46,896 nt of DNA from an uncultured Treponema sp. GTDB lineage: Bacteria; Spirochaetota; Spirochaetia; Treponematales; Treponemataceae. The notes under the pieces were generated by a model, which was not told the DNA's origin, searched no databases, and was given only the letters and a program-made list of their open reading frames with translations. The translations under genes were made by a program, and so were the position numbers. The DNA lies in the NCBI GenBank assembly GCA_937902125.1, contig CALDIB010000058.1, positions 1 through 46,896 of the forward strand, read 5' to 3'. Shown one piece after another: positions 21,963 through 30,072 of this stretch. Positions within the stretch are counted from its first letter, which is position 1. Each line of letters starts with the position of its first letter.

Positions 21963-23624
21963 CTATTGGACTTTTATGCACAGAAGCGTTTGGTCGTCAT
22001 GTTGGACGGCGCTTCCGCAGAAATTTTTTACATCATCTTGGACACGTTTGGCAATTTCCTTGCCCGCCAAAGAATGATTTTCTTTTATAATCTTTTCAAG
22101 GCGGCTTGCCGAATACTGCTTACCGTCAAGGTTAAGCGCTTCTATCAAGCCGTCTGAACAAGTTACGATGACATCGCCGCTTTCGCATTCAAGTTCTTTG
22201 TCCGCGTAAAGGGTTTCTTTTTCCATTCCGACAGGCATGGTGTCGTCGGAAATTTTGGCGAATGACTGGTCAGCCGCCTTGTAAAGATAAATCGGGTTTG
22301 TTCCGCCGGAAGAGTAGGTGAATTTTTTTGCCACGCTGTCGTAGAACACAAGGGAGATGCTGGCAAAGTGGTCCTTGTCCGCCTCTCCAAAAAGTCCGCG
22401 GTTTGTCCAACTTAATATTGTGGCCGGCGTTTGCTGAGTGTTGATGATCAAGCGGAGCATGGCCCGAATTTGGATCATTATCACAAGGCTTGTAAGGTTC
22501 TTTCCGGTAACGTCGCCAAGAACGTAGGCTATGCGGTCTTTTCTGGCCACGACCAAGTCGTAGAAGTCGCCGCAAATGGATTCCGCGCTTGAGAAAAAGG
22601 CTCCGCTGGTGATTCCCGGCAAAAGGGGAAGCTTGGCCGGCAGGAGGGACTTTTGGATTCTGCCTGAAATCTCGCCTTCCTTTTCGTCGTTGCTCCGCTC
22701 CACCATGTCGTTGTGAATGGTTATCAAGCGGACGCCCAGGGCCATGATGTCGGCCAGCTTTTTGGCCACGTCAAAGTCTTTGTCGCTGAAAAGTTCGTTT
22801 CCGTAGTCCCGGCTTAGGGCAATCACTCCGATTGACTGGGACTGCGCGATTAAGGGAACGAAGATGTAGGAGCCGCAGCGCAAAAAGTCCTCTTTTTCGT
22901 TTTGGACGATGCGGTCGTCTTTTGCCGGCTCTGTTATCAACTCCGCCTTTGAGCTTGAGAGAATCTCGCCAAAAATGTTGTCCTTTAGCGGGAACTGGGC
23001 GTATTTCATGCTCATGTCCACGCGGTTTTGCTTGTGGGGAATGTTTTCCGGAAGCAAGTAGGGCGGAACGAAAGAGCCCTCCAAGTGCTTGACCGAAATC
23101 ACGTCGTCAAAGTCGTCCAGCAAGAGAATCATGGAGCCGTCCGCGTGGGTGTACTCTATGATTTGCTTGGCGTAGTGCTCCAGGATTGAGTCCAAGGCTC
23201 CCGGCGCGGAAATTGATTCCGCGGCCCGGCCCAAAAGCTCTTTTTGAATGTCCAAGAGGGAGCGGTCAACTTCTTCGTAGACAACGTTGTATCGCTTTCC
23301 GCCGTTTATGGCTCCCGGCTTTCCGTCCTCGTCAGACTCGCCCGCGTCCTTGCTTGAAAAGGCCTTTATCGCCGCGTAGGGCAAGACCAAAAATGCGGCC
23401 GCCGCCAGCATAAGCGAAAAGTAAATTATGTTTGGGTGGACGGCTGTGAAAATGGCTCCTGCCAAAACGCAGAGCAGCGAAAGGAAAAAGACAAAGCTGA
23501 CCTTTGACGTTTTTCTGACGGAGGCGATGAAAAGCAAAATCATCGTCGCCGCAATCAGCGCCGTCGCCGCGCACAGAGGAATGTATGCAAATTTGTCAAT
23601 TGGCTGCAAGATGAATTTCTCCAA
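21963..23624 (-). CDS. membrane RsbU-type serine phosphatase with GAF domain
   Basis: About 553 aa. Three N-terminal hydrophobic segments (residues about 14-34, 42-64, 68-88) anchor it in the membrane. A GAF-like sensor domain follows (about 150-300), then a SpoIIE/PP2C phosphatase domain with SAESICGDFYDLV, YVLGDVTGKN, SSGGTNPIYL, SDGLIEA and HDDQTLL, giving the metal-binding aspartates. It would dephosphorylate the STAS protein encoded next. The start is a TTG: 23624 follows the promoter closely, while TTG at 23609 has GGAG nine bases upstream and may be the true one. The signal sensed is unknown. Confidence 0.9.
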   Translation of the reverse strand: MEKFILQPIDKFAYIPLCAATALIAATMILLFIASVRKTSKVSFVFFLSLLCVLAGAIFTAVHPNIIYFSLMLAAAAFLVLPYAAIKAFSSKDAGESDEDGKPGAINGGKRYNVVYEEVDRSLLDIQKELLGRAAESISAPGALDSILEHYAKQIIEYTHADGSMILLLDDFDDVISVKHLEGSFVPPYLLPENIPHKQNRVDMSMKYAQFPLKDNIFGEILSSSKAELITEPAKDDRIVQNEKEDFLRCGSYIFVPLIAQSQSIGVIALSRDYGNELFSDKDFDVAKKLADIMALGVRLITIHNDMVERSNDEKEGEISGRIQKSLLPAKLPLLPGITSGAFFSSAESICGDFYDLVVARKDRIAYVLGDVTGKNLTSLVIMIQIRAMLRLIINTQQTPATILSWTNRGLFGEADKDHFASISLVFYDSVAKKFTYSSGGTNPIYLYKAADQSFAKISDDTMPVGMEKETLYADKELECESGDVIVTCSDGLIEALNLDGKQYSASRLEKIIKENHSLAGKEIAKRVQDDVKNFCGSAVQHDDQTLLCIKVQ

Positions 23625-23641
23625 CAGATTTAGTTTCTATT

Positions 23642-23671
23642 ATTGTAACACAAGAATAGTAAATTCGTCAA
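23642..23671 (-). promoter_or_regulatory. promoter of the partner-switching operon
   Basis: On the minus strand TTGACG (23671-23666), an 18-bp spacer and TACAAT (23647-23642), about 17 bases before the first possible start codon. Confidence 0.7.
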
Positions 23672-23689
23672 GGAATTTTTTTTTTTACT

Positions 23690-24619
23690 TCAATTTTTTT
23701 TAAGGCCGAAGCGTTTTACCCATACTTTTTTCAAGTTGTTTTTTATTTTGGCTGAAAGGCTTTCGGAATAATCCCGCTCAAAATCTTCCAAAACGTCGTC
23801 CAGGGGCAAGTCTTCCCCCATGGCCTTTTTAAGCTCGTCCCAGTATTTGACAATCCAAACATAAAGGTCCGACACTGTCCGCCGCCTGAATTTTTTCATT
23901 ATTTTGTGGCGGGCGATTGTGTTCACAACGGGCATGTACACAGTGTTGAACCAAGACATTATGGCGTCGGTCATGGAAATTTCTTCCACTTGCTTTAAGT
24001 TGATGTAATACTTGTGGGTCAGTATGTGGTTGTAAATCACGTCGTATTGGCCGGCGGTGGTGAAGTCCAGGCTCCAGTCTCCGGTGATGTCTCCGTAGTT
24101 GGTTTCGGCGTAAAAGTTCCGCTTTTCCCAGTCGATGATTTGCCTTATGATTGTGGCCATGGACTTTCCGGGGGTGAGGCGGATTTCGGCCCTGAGGCTT
24201 GTCACTTCCGCGTCTATGAATTCCACGCCCCGCGCCTTGGCAACCGAAACCCTGTGGTTTCCGTCCCGGACAAAATACACGCCGCCTATTTCGTAAAGGG
24301 TCACGGGCGGAAGAATCACGTCCTGCATGTAGGCGCGGTCTATGTTCAGCCAGCGGTTCTTTAGGTGGGAATGCTTGGGAAAAAACAGGTTGTCAAAGTC
24401 GTTGTAGCGGCCTTCGCTTCCGATTATTTTTTCAACGGGAACGGTCTTCATTCCCACATAGACTTCGTTGTCCGGGTGGAGCATTTCCTTTATGTCGTTT
24501 AAGGAAATGAGCCTTGTTTCTTCCGGCGACAACAAGTGCTGCAGGCTGTTGACCAGCGCCTTGTTCCTGACCTTTGAGAAGTCTTCCTCTGATTTTGTAG
24601 CTATTCCGGTGTTGGCCAT
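23690..24619 (-). CDS. ParB/sulfiredoxin-like domain protein
   Basis: The 309-aa protein contains a ParB-N-like fold around residues 100-150: NIDRAYMQDVILPPVTLYE, YFVRDGNHRVSVAKARG and IDAEV. This motif set occurs in ParB nucleases/CTPases and in assorted regulators. The rest of the protein has no recognised DNA-binding motif. It is rich in aromatic and charged residues and ends in a basic stretch (KKVWVKRFGLKKN). It follows the phosphoesterase gene by one base in a three-gene operon. I would call it a conserved spirochaete protein; a chromosome-segregation role is not supported by context. Confidence 0.72.
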   Translation of the reverse strand: MANTGIATKSEEDFSKVRNKALVNSLQHLLSPEETRLISLNDIKEMLHPDNEVYVGMKTVPVEKIIGSEGRYNDFDNLFFPKHSHLKNRWLNIDRAYMQDVILPPVTLYEIGGVYFVRDGNHRVSVAKARGVEFIDAEVTSLRAEIRLTPGKSMATIIRQIIDWEKRNFYAETNYGDITGDWSLDFTTAGQYDVIYNHILTHKYYINLKQVEEISMTDAIMSWFNTVYMPVVNTIARHKIMKKFRRRTVSDLYVWIVKYWDELKKAMGEDLPLDDVLEDFERDYSESLSAKIKNNLKKVWVKRFGLKKN

Positions 24620-24620
24620 A

Positions 24621-25319
24621 TTACAATTCTATCACATGGTGGCTGAAGGCGTTCACCACGGTGGTGCCGTAGTAAAGGCCGACCCTTTCTTCGTTTTGGT
24701 TGTATAGATGGATATGCCCGTGAACCATGTAGGTTGGAGCGTATTTTTTCAAAAAATTGTGGAAGCACTCAAAGCCCCTGTGGCATGGGTCTTCCTTGTC
24801 GTGAATTTTTCTTGGGCTGGCGTGAGTCAAGAAAATGTCCAAATATTTTCCGTAGCGAATCTTGTTCATAAGCAGGCTGGGGGCCAAGGCCCTAAGCTTC
24901 CATCTCATTTGGCTTTCGCTGAACTGGCATTGGCCGTGGTTGTAGTCTATTGAGCCGTCGGCGCCCGCGATCAACAGGGGCCGGCTTTTTTTTGTGTCAG
25001 GGTCTTGAATCGTTATTTCCGTGACCGCGCTTTTAAAGCCCAAGTGGACGGCTCCGTGGGAGCGGGATTCTTGCGCCTTTATGGAGTTTTGCATGGAAAG
25101 GGGCGACGAGAATTCCTTTGAGTAGTATTTGTATTCGGACAGGTTGTGGTTTCCAAAGACAAAGTAGGTGGGCTTGTTCAAGGTTGACACGATGAAGTCG
25201 ATGTAGTCCATGGGAAGGTCGCCCGCGCACAAGACCGCGGCCACGTCGCCAAAAAGCTGTTTGACCGCGGGGTTGTAGATGAAGGGGTCTATTTCGTCCG
25301 AAACGCAAAGGATTTTCAT
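24621..25319 (-). CDS. calcineurin-like metallophosphoesterase
   Basis: The 232-aa protein has the metallophosphoesterase motif series: VSDEIDPF (first Asp), LCAGDLP (GD), FGNHN (GNH with N where D is common), FLTHASPR and VHGHIHLY (GH-x-H). The family hydrolyses phosphomono- or diesters, using two metal ions; the substrate cannot be told. It is cytosolic, with no signal peptide. It begins three bases after the TPR gene and ends one base before the ParB-like gene, so the three are cotranscribed. Confidence 0.88.
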   Translation of the reverse strand: MKILCVSDEIDPFIYNPAVKQLFGDVAAVLCAGDLPMDYIDFIVSTLNKPTYFVFGNHNLSEYKYYSKEFSSPLSMQNSIKAQESRSHGAVHLGFKSAVTEITIQDPDTKKSRPLLIAGADGSIDYNHGQCQFSESQMRWKLRALAPSLLMNKIRYGKYLDIFLTHASPRKIHDKEDPCHRGFECFHNFLKKYAPTYMVHGHIHLYNQNEERVGLYYGTTVVNAFSHHVIEL

Positions 25320-25322
25320 TTT

Positions 25323-26687
25323 TTACGAGGCTTTGTCCAAAATCTTTTCAAGCTGCTCTTTTCCGAACAATTCCACGGGGCGGTTTTCCGCGGCCTTTTT
25401 TGCCGTGTGGGTGAAGCCGGAGCTTGAAAGAATGTAGGCCTTTGTGCAGTTTTTGCTCTTGATTTCGTCCAAGGCCTTGAGGGTGACAGCGTCTTCAAGG
25501 GGATTGGACTCCCTGTAAAAGTATAGCAAGTAGGACTGCTTTCTGACGGATCTCCAGTCGGCGTTGGCTCCTTCTGTGGCGATGATTTGGCAGCCCCATT
25601 TTTTTTGCTCGTTCTGCTGGGGCTGGAGGCCCATTCCCTTTTGACAGGCGCCCTTGCAGATTTCCACAAATTCAGCTTCGCTGGAAGTCAGGTATTCTTT
25701 AAGGGAGTCGTTGGCCTGCAAGTCCTTGTATTCCGCCAGCTTTTGCGCCACGTCGCGGAAGTTCTTTTGTCTTGCGACAATCTTTTGCCATTGTTCGATG
25801 GCCTTTTCTATTTTGTGGCTTTTTTCAAAGCAGGCCGCCAAGAAGTAGCGGGCGTAAAGGGTTTCGGGATTTTTTCCGTCCTTGTCGGCGCTTATGGCGC
25901 GCTCGTAGCAGTTCATGGCGTTGTCAATGCTGTTTCCCATCATGTAGCAGGATCCGCTTTCTATCAAGGCCTTTTGGCGGAACTGGGGATCCCGCTGGGC
26001 TTTTTCAAAGGAGCGGATGGCGCCTGGATAGTCCTTTGAGTCTTTTAGAATTTTTCCTTGATAATAGTAAGTGGAAAAAGTTTCCGGGGAAAGCTTTATG
26101 GCCATGTCGATTTCCCGCTTGGCCTCGTTGACTTGCTTTGCGCGGTAGAGCAAAAGGCCCATGGCCGCGTGCGCCTTGACGTTCCTTTTGTCAAATTTTA
26201 TGGTCTTGTCGTAAAAGCCCAAGGCCATTTCGGGGTGGCTTGAATTTTCGTAAATCTGAGCCACTTGAAAGTAGTTGTCCGCCACTGTGGGCTCAAGTTT
26301 TGTCAAAAGCAAATACTGCTTGAGCGCGTCTTCCGTTTGGTTGAATTTTGAGTAAAGGCCCGCGATGGTCTTTCTGAATTGCTGCTCCGGCAGGCGGTTG
26401 TCGAAAATTCCGTTTTGGTCCACATACTTAAGCTCCATCAAGGCAAGCTCGTTCTTGTTGTCGGCCAAATAGGCGCGGCCCAAGTGGTAATGGGCCAAGT
26501 AGTCCTTGGGATCTTTTTGCAAAATCGATTTTGCCAACTTTATGGCCGCCTGCACTTTTCCCTGCTTAAGATAGCGCTGGACGCCCTCGACTTTTTTTGG
26601 CGCCGCCACATTCTTCACCACAAAAACAAGGAGCAAAACCACAAACGCTCCCAAAAGAATGATTCCCACTAACTGAGCCACTTCCAT
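25323..26687 (-). CDS. membrane-anchored TPR protein with Mrr-like C terminus
   Basis: The 454-aa protein starts with a transmembrane helix (AQLVGIILLGAFVVLLLVFVV), followed by about eight tetratricopeptide repeats (residues 35-320; for example YLAHYHLGRAYLADNKNELA). The last about 110 residues resemble the Mrr/restriction-endonuclease-like fold (AYILSSSGFTHTAKKAAE and VELFGKEQLEKIL). The catalytic Q-x-K strand reads LLYFYRE, so nuclease activity is unlikely. ATG at 26687 is preceded by TAGGAG and, further upstream, TATAAT (minus strand 26712-26707). A longer in-frame reading has no protein-like character and crosses the divergent promoter. Probably a protein-assembly scaffold. Confidence 0.8.
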   Translation of the reverse strand: MEVAQLVGIILLGAFVVLLLVFVVKNVAAPKKVEGVQRYLKQGKVQAAIKLAKSILQKDPKDYLAHYHLGRAYLADNKNELALMELKYVDQNGIFDNRLPEQQFRKTIAGLYSKFNQTEDALKQYLLLTKLEPTVADNYFQVAQIYENSSHPEMALGFYDKTIKFDKRNVKAHAAMGLLLYRAKQVNEAKREIDMAIKLSPETFSTYYYQGKILKDSKDYPGAIRSFEKAQRDPQFRQKALIESGSCYMMGNSIDNAMNCYERAISADKDGKNPETLYARYFLAACFEKSHKIEKAIEQWQKIVARQKNFRDVAQKLAEYKDLQANDSLKEYLTSSEAEFVEICKGACQKGMGLQPQQNEQKKWGCQIIATEGANADWRSVRKQSYLLYFYRESNPLEDAVTLKALDEIKSKNCTKAYILSSSGFTHTAKKAAENRPVELFGKEQLEKILDKAS

Positions 26688-26723
26688 AGCCAAAACGCTC
26701 CTAAAAATTATAGTAACATTGTA

Positions 26724-26752
26724 TTGAAAAAAACGTTTATTTATGTAATTAT
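26724..26752 (+). promoter_or_regulatory. promoter of the TPR gene pair, probably leaderless
   Basis: TTGAAA (26724-26729), 17-bp spacer, AATTAT (26747-26752), seven bases before the ATG at 26760. It overlaps the divergent promoter region of the Mrr-like TPR gene. Confidence 0.5.
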
Positions 26753-26759
26753 GCCATAT

Positions 26760-27569
26760 ATGAGAATAAAACTCAAGACGTTTGCGGCCATTCTTTTTTC
26801 TCTGTGGATTCCGGGCTTTTTGTACGCCCAGTCGGACAGGGAGGGAGCGGCTTTGTTCGAGCGGAACAAGCCCGCCGAGGCCATAGCCTTTTTGGAGGCG
26901 GACATAGCTTCCGGGAATCCCGCTCCCGAGGAATACAATTATTTGGGCTTGGCCTACTATCAAATAGGAAACTACGAAAAGTCGGCGGAAGCCTTTAAAA
27001 AGGGAACAAGGGCCAGCGGGACAAATAAAAAAATTCTCTACTTTAATTTGGGAAATTCTTATTTTGCCATGCAAAAATGGCAGGAGGCGGCAGACGCTTA
27101 TTCCATGGCCTCTGTGGCCGATTCCTCCTACGCCGCTCCGGTCCTGAACAAGGCCAACGCGCTTTTAAAGATGAACAAGATTGCCGAGGCCGGGGCCGAA
27201 TACAAGCGCTTTTTGCTTTTGCGCCCGGAAGACGAGCAAAGGCCAAAAATTGAAGGGCTTGTGATTTTAATCGAGCGGGAGTTGGCCGAAAGGCTTGAAA
27301 GGGAGCGCCTTGCGGCTGAAGAGGCCGCGCGAATCAAGGCCGAGGAAGAGCGGCTTGCCCGGGAAAAGGCGGAGGCCGAGCGCCGGGAACTTGAGCGGAA
27401 GCTGGAAGAAGAGCGTCTTGCCGCCCAAAAAAGGGCCGAGGAAGAGGCCCGGCGAAAGAAAATGCTTGAGGACATAGCGGACTCCCTGCGGGATTCTGGC
27501 GACACGACCAACATCAGCGCCGACGCGGACAAGTCCCTTGACTATGAATACGATTCCGACATCGACTGA
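26760..27569 (+). CDS. exported TPR/coiled-coil protein
   Basis: The product (269 aa from this ATG; another in-frame ATG lies nine bases upstream) has a signal peptide ending near FLYAQS. Three to four tetratricopeptide repeats follow (YNYLGLAYYQIGNYEKSAEA, LYFNLGNSYFAMQKWQEAAD). Residues about 180-245 form a long charged helix rich in Glu, Arg and Ala, a coiled coil similar to TolA-type stalks, and the end is acidic. I infer a periplasmic scaffold. The next gene, 25 bases downstream, encodes a larger TPR protein, so the pair probably act together. Confidence 0.78.
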   Translation: MRIKLKTFAAILFSLWIPGFLYAQSDREGAALFERNKPAEAIAFLEADIASGNPAPEEYNYLGLAYYQIGNYEKSAEAFKKGTRASGTNKKILYFNLGNSYFAMQKWQEAADAYSMASVADSSYAAPVLNKANALLKMNKIAEAGAEYKRFLLLRPEDEQRPKIEGLVILIERELAERLERERLAAEEAARIKAEEERLAREKAEAERRELERKLEEERLAAQKRAEEEARRKKMLEDIADSLRDSGDTTNISADADKSLDYEYDSDID

Positions 27570-27594
27570 TTTTCAATGAGCGCAGGGGAACAAC

Positions 27595-30069
27595 ATGGCT
27601 TCTAAGAGCGAAAAAACTGAAAGCAAAAAAAGCGGGGCCTCGGCTCCGGCTAAAAAAACTGCGGCCAAGGGCGGAAGCTCCAAGGCCGCGAAAAAGCCTG
27701 CGGAAGAAGGCGGGACAAAAAAATCTTTGGCGGCTGGCGCCGGAAACAAAAAAACTTCCGTCGCAAAAACTAAGGCTCCAAAGGCTGAGGGCAAAAAAAA
27801 GGCCGTTTCCGAGGCAAAAAAGGCTCCTGGCGAAAAGGCCGCTCCCAAAAAAGCCCAGGCTAAAAAGGCCGTTTCCGAGGCAAAAAAGGCTCCTGGCGAA
27901 AAGGCCTCTCCCCAAAGAGTCCAGCCCAAAAAAGCCCAGCCTCAAAACGACGAGGCCTTTTACGGCGAAAGCTCCTCCCTTTCCGCGCCCCTTCCTGAAA
28001 AAAAGGAGGGAGCCAACGGCAAAAAGATTCTTGCCGTCGCCGCCGCAGGGCTTTTGCTCTTGCTCCTTGTTTTCTTTGGAGCCAAGGGAATCGCATCCGC
28101 CGTTTCTGGCGGAGGAAGGGGAGGCTCCGGCGAAAGCCAGGCTTCCCAAAGAACCAACACCTTGGCTTTGGCGCGGAAGTATTTGGACAAGGGACAGTAT
28201 GACAAGGCCATGGACCTTTTGAACGGCCTTTTGATTTTAAATCCAAACGACGCCGACGCGGACAGTCTTTTGGACCAGGCCATTAGGCTTAAGAGCGAAA
28301 GCGACGCTTTGGCCGCCTCTTCCAACCCCGCATTTCAGCAGGGAGATTCTTCATACAACATAAACATAGACACCGACGAGCTGACCGCCGCCTTGCGGGA
28401 ACAAAACGAAAGAAGCCGGCAAATGATAAACGAGCTTTTGGAGCAGCAGCGGCAGAGCCAAAAAGCCATGCGGGAGGAGGCCGCCGCCGAAAAAAAGGCC
28501 GCCGAAGAATTGAAGAAAAAAGAAGAGGCGGACCGCAAGGCCAAGGAAGAGGCGCTGGCCCAAAAGAGCGCGGCCTTGAAGACAAAGATTTCGTCAATCA
28601 ACGAAAAGGTCATGGCCGGAAAAGCCGACTTGAACACGGGAAACATAGACAGCGCCTTGAACAATTTCAACTCCGCCGTGTCCCAGCTGCCCCTTCCTGA
28701 AGGGGAGCCGGCCTTTTCCGCCTCAAAATACAGCGAGGTGGCCAGCGCCTTGTATGACGCGGCCGAAGCTGAAAAAGACCCGGCAAAAAAGGAAAGGCTC
28801 AAGCGGGAGGCCGTGACTTACGTCAACAAATCCTTGTCCGTGAATCCCAACGACCCGGTTAGCCATTACATTATGGGAATGAACTACGGAGAGGCCTCGC
28901 CGCCAAACTGGGAGAGGGCCGCCAAAGAGCTTGAGGCCGCCGTTCAAAACGACAGCGACAACTATATGTATTACTATCAGTTGGGCCGCGCCCAGTTCAG
29001 GCTTAAAAATTATTCCGCCGCGCGCTCTTCCTTTGAGTCGGCCGCAAAGCGCAACAAGGATTTTGACCTTGCCCACTACAATTTGGGAATGACACTCAAG
29101 CGGCTAAAGTTGAACAGCGACGCCATGAAAGCCTTTAGAAACGCCTACGCCGCCAATCCTCAAAACTCCAAGGCTTACTTGGAAGAAGCCAGAATCTTGA
29201 ACGACGTTTACAAGGATTCCCAAGGCGCCATTTCCCGATATCAGAAGGTCATTGAACTTGACCCTGTGAACCAGTCGGCCTTGAACGAATGCGGCGTTGT
29301 GTACTCAAATCTAAAGCAATACGCAAAAGCCGAAGAGTGCCATAGAAAGGCTGTGGCTCTTTTTAAGCCTGGAGAAAAGCAGCCGATAACATATTACAAT
29401 TTGGCCACGGCGCTTTACAACCAGCAAAAAAATTCGGAGGCTGAAAAATACGCAAGGCTTGCTTACGAACAAAAGGATGTTCTGAAAAGCGCCAAGGAAA
29501 AGGCCGCCGTCACATACAACTACGCCCTTATAGAAGAGTCTCTTGGAGCGTCGGACAAGGCCATAGCGCTTTACAAGGAAGTTTTGTCCTTTGACCCTGA
29601 CAACGCGAAGACAAAGACAAACCTTGGCGTCATGTTCATGTCCATGAACCCTCCTGACGCGGATTCCGCCTTGGCCTTTTTTCTTGACGCTTACAAGCTT
29701 GACAAAAGCTTTGAGCTGGAGAACAATTTGGGAAGCGCCTATTTGTCAAAAAAGGACTATGCAAACGCCATAACCCATTTTCAAAACGGCTTGAGGCAAA
29801 AGCCTAAGGACGGAGCGATTCGCTTTAATTTGGCCCAAGCGCATTCCGGCGCGGGGGATTTTGAAAGCGCGAAGGCCGTTTACTTGGATTTGATTGGCTC
29901 CGACCCCCAGAATTACGATTCTTACATAGAACTTGCCAAGGTTTTCATAGCGCTTAAGGACACGGCAAGCGCCGAAAGCTATCTTAAGATTTTAAGGCAA
30001 AAGAACCCCACTTACAAAAAGGCTGAGGTGGACAGGCTTTTGGCGGCCACGGCGGTTTCGGCAAATTAG
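27595..30069 (+). CDS. large TPR protein with lysine/alanine-rich cytoplasmic tail
   Basis: The 824-aa protein has an unusual N-terminal about 145 residues of Lys, Ala, Ser and Pro, like histone H1 tails, including a duplicated block (KKAVSEAKKAPGEKA twice, residues about 69 and 91). A transmembrane helix follows (ILAVAAAGLLLLLLVFFGAK), then a coiled coil (about 265-330) and some ten tetratricopeptide repeats to the C terminus. This is a type II membrane topology: basic tail inside, TPR array outside. AGGGGA precedes the ATG. It shares an operon with the exported TPR protein. The tail could bind nucleic acid or acidic partners; this is inference. Confidence 0.8.
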   Translation: MASKSEKTESKKSGASAPAKKTAAKGGSSKAAKKPAEEGGTKKSLAAGAGNKKTSVAKTKAPKAEGKKKAVSEAKKAPGEKAAPKKAQAKKAVSEAKKAPGEKASPQRVQPKKAQPQNDEAFYGESSSLSAPLPEKKEGANGKKILAVAAAGLLLLLLVFFGAKGIASAVSGGGRGGSGESQASQRTNTLALARKYLDKGQYDKAMDLLNGLLILNPNDADADSLLDQAIRLKSESDALAASSNPAFQQGDSSYNINIDTDELTAALREQNERSRQMINELLEQQRQSQKAMREEAAAEKKAAEELKKKEEADRKAKEEALAQKSAALKTKISSINEKVMAGKADLNTGNIDSALNNFNSAVSQLPLPEGEPAFSASKYSEVASALYDAAEAEKDPAKKERLKREAVTYVNKSLSVNPNDPVSHYIMGMNYGEASPPNWERAAKELEAAVQNDSDNYMYYYQLGRAQFRLKNYSAARSSFESAAKRNKDFDLAHYNLGMTLKRLKLNSDAMKAFRNAYAANPQNSKAYLEEARILNDVYKDSQGAISRYQKVIELDPVNQSALNECGVVYSNLKQYAKAEECHRKAVALFKPGEKQPITYYNLATALYNQQKNSEAEKYARLAYEQKDVLKSAKEKAAVTYNYALIEESLGASDKAIALYKEVLSFDPDNAKTKTNLGVMFMSMNPPDADSALAFFLDAYKLDKSFELENNLGSAYLSKKDYANAITHFQNGLRQKPKDGAIRFNLAQAHSGAGDFESAKAVYLDLIGSDPQNYDSYIELAKVFIALKDTASAESYLKILRQKNPTYKKAEVDRLLAATAVSAN

Positions 30070-30072
30070 CCT

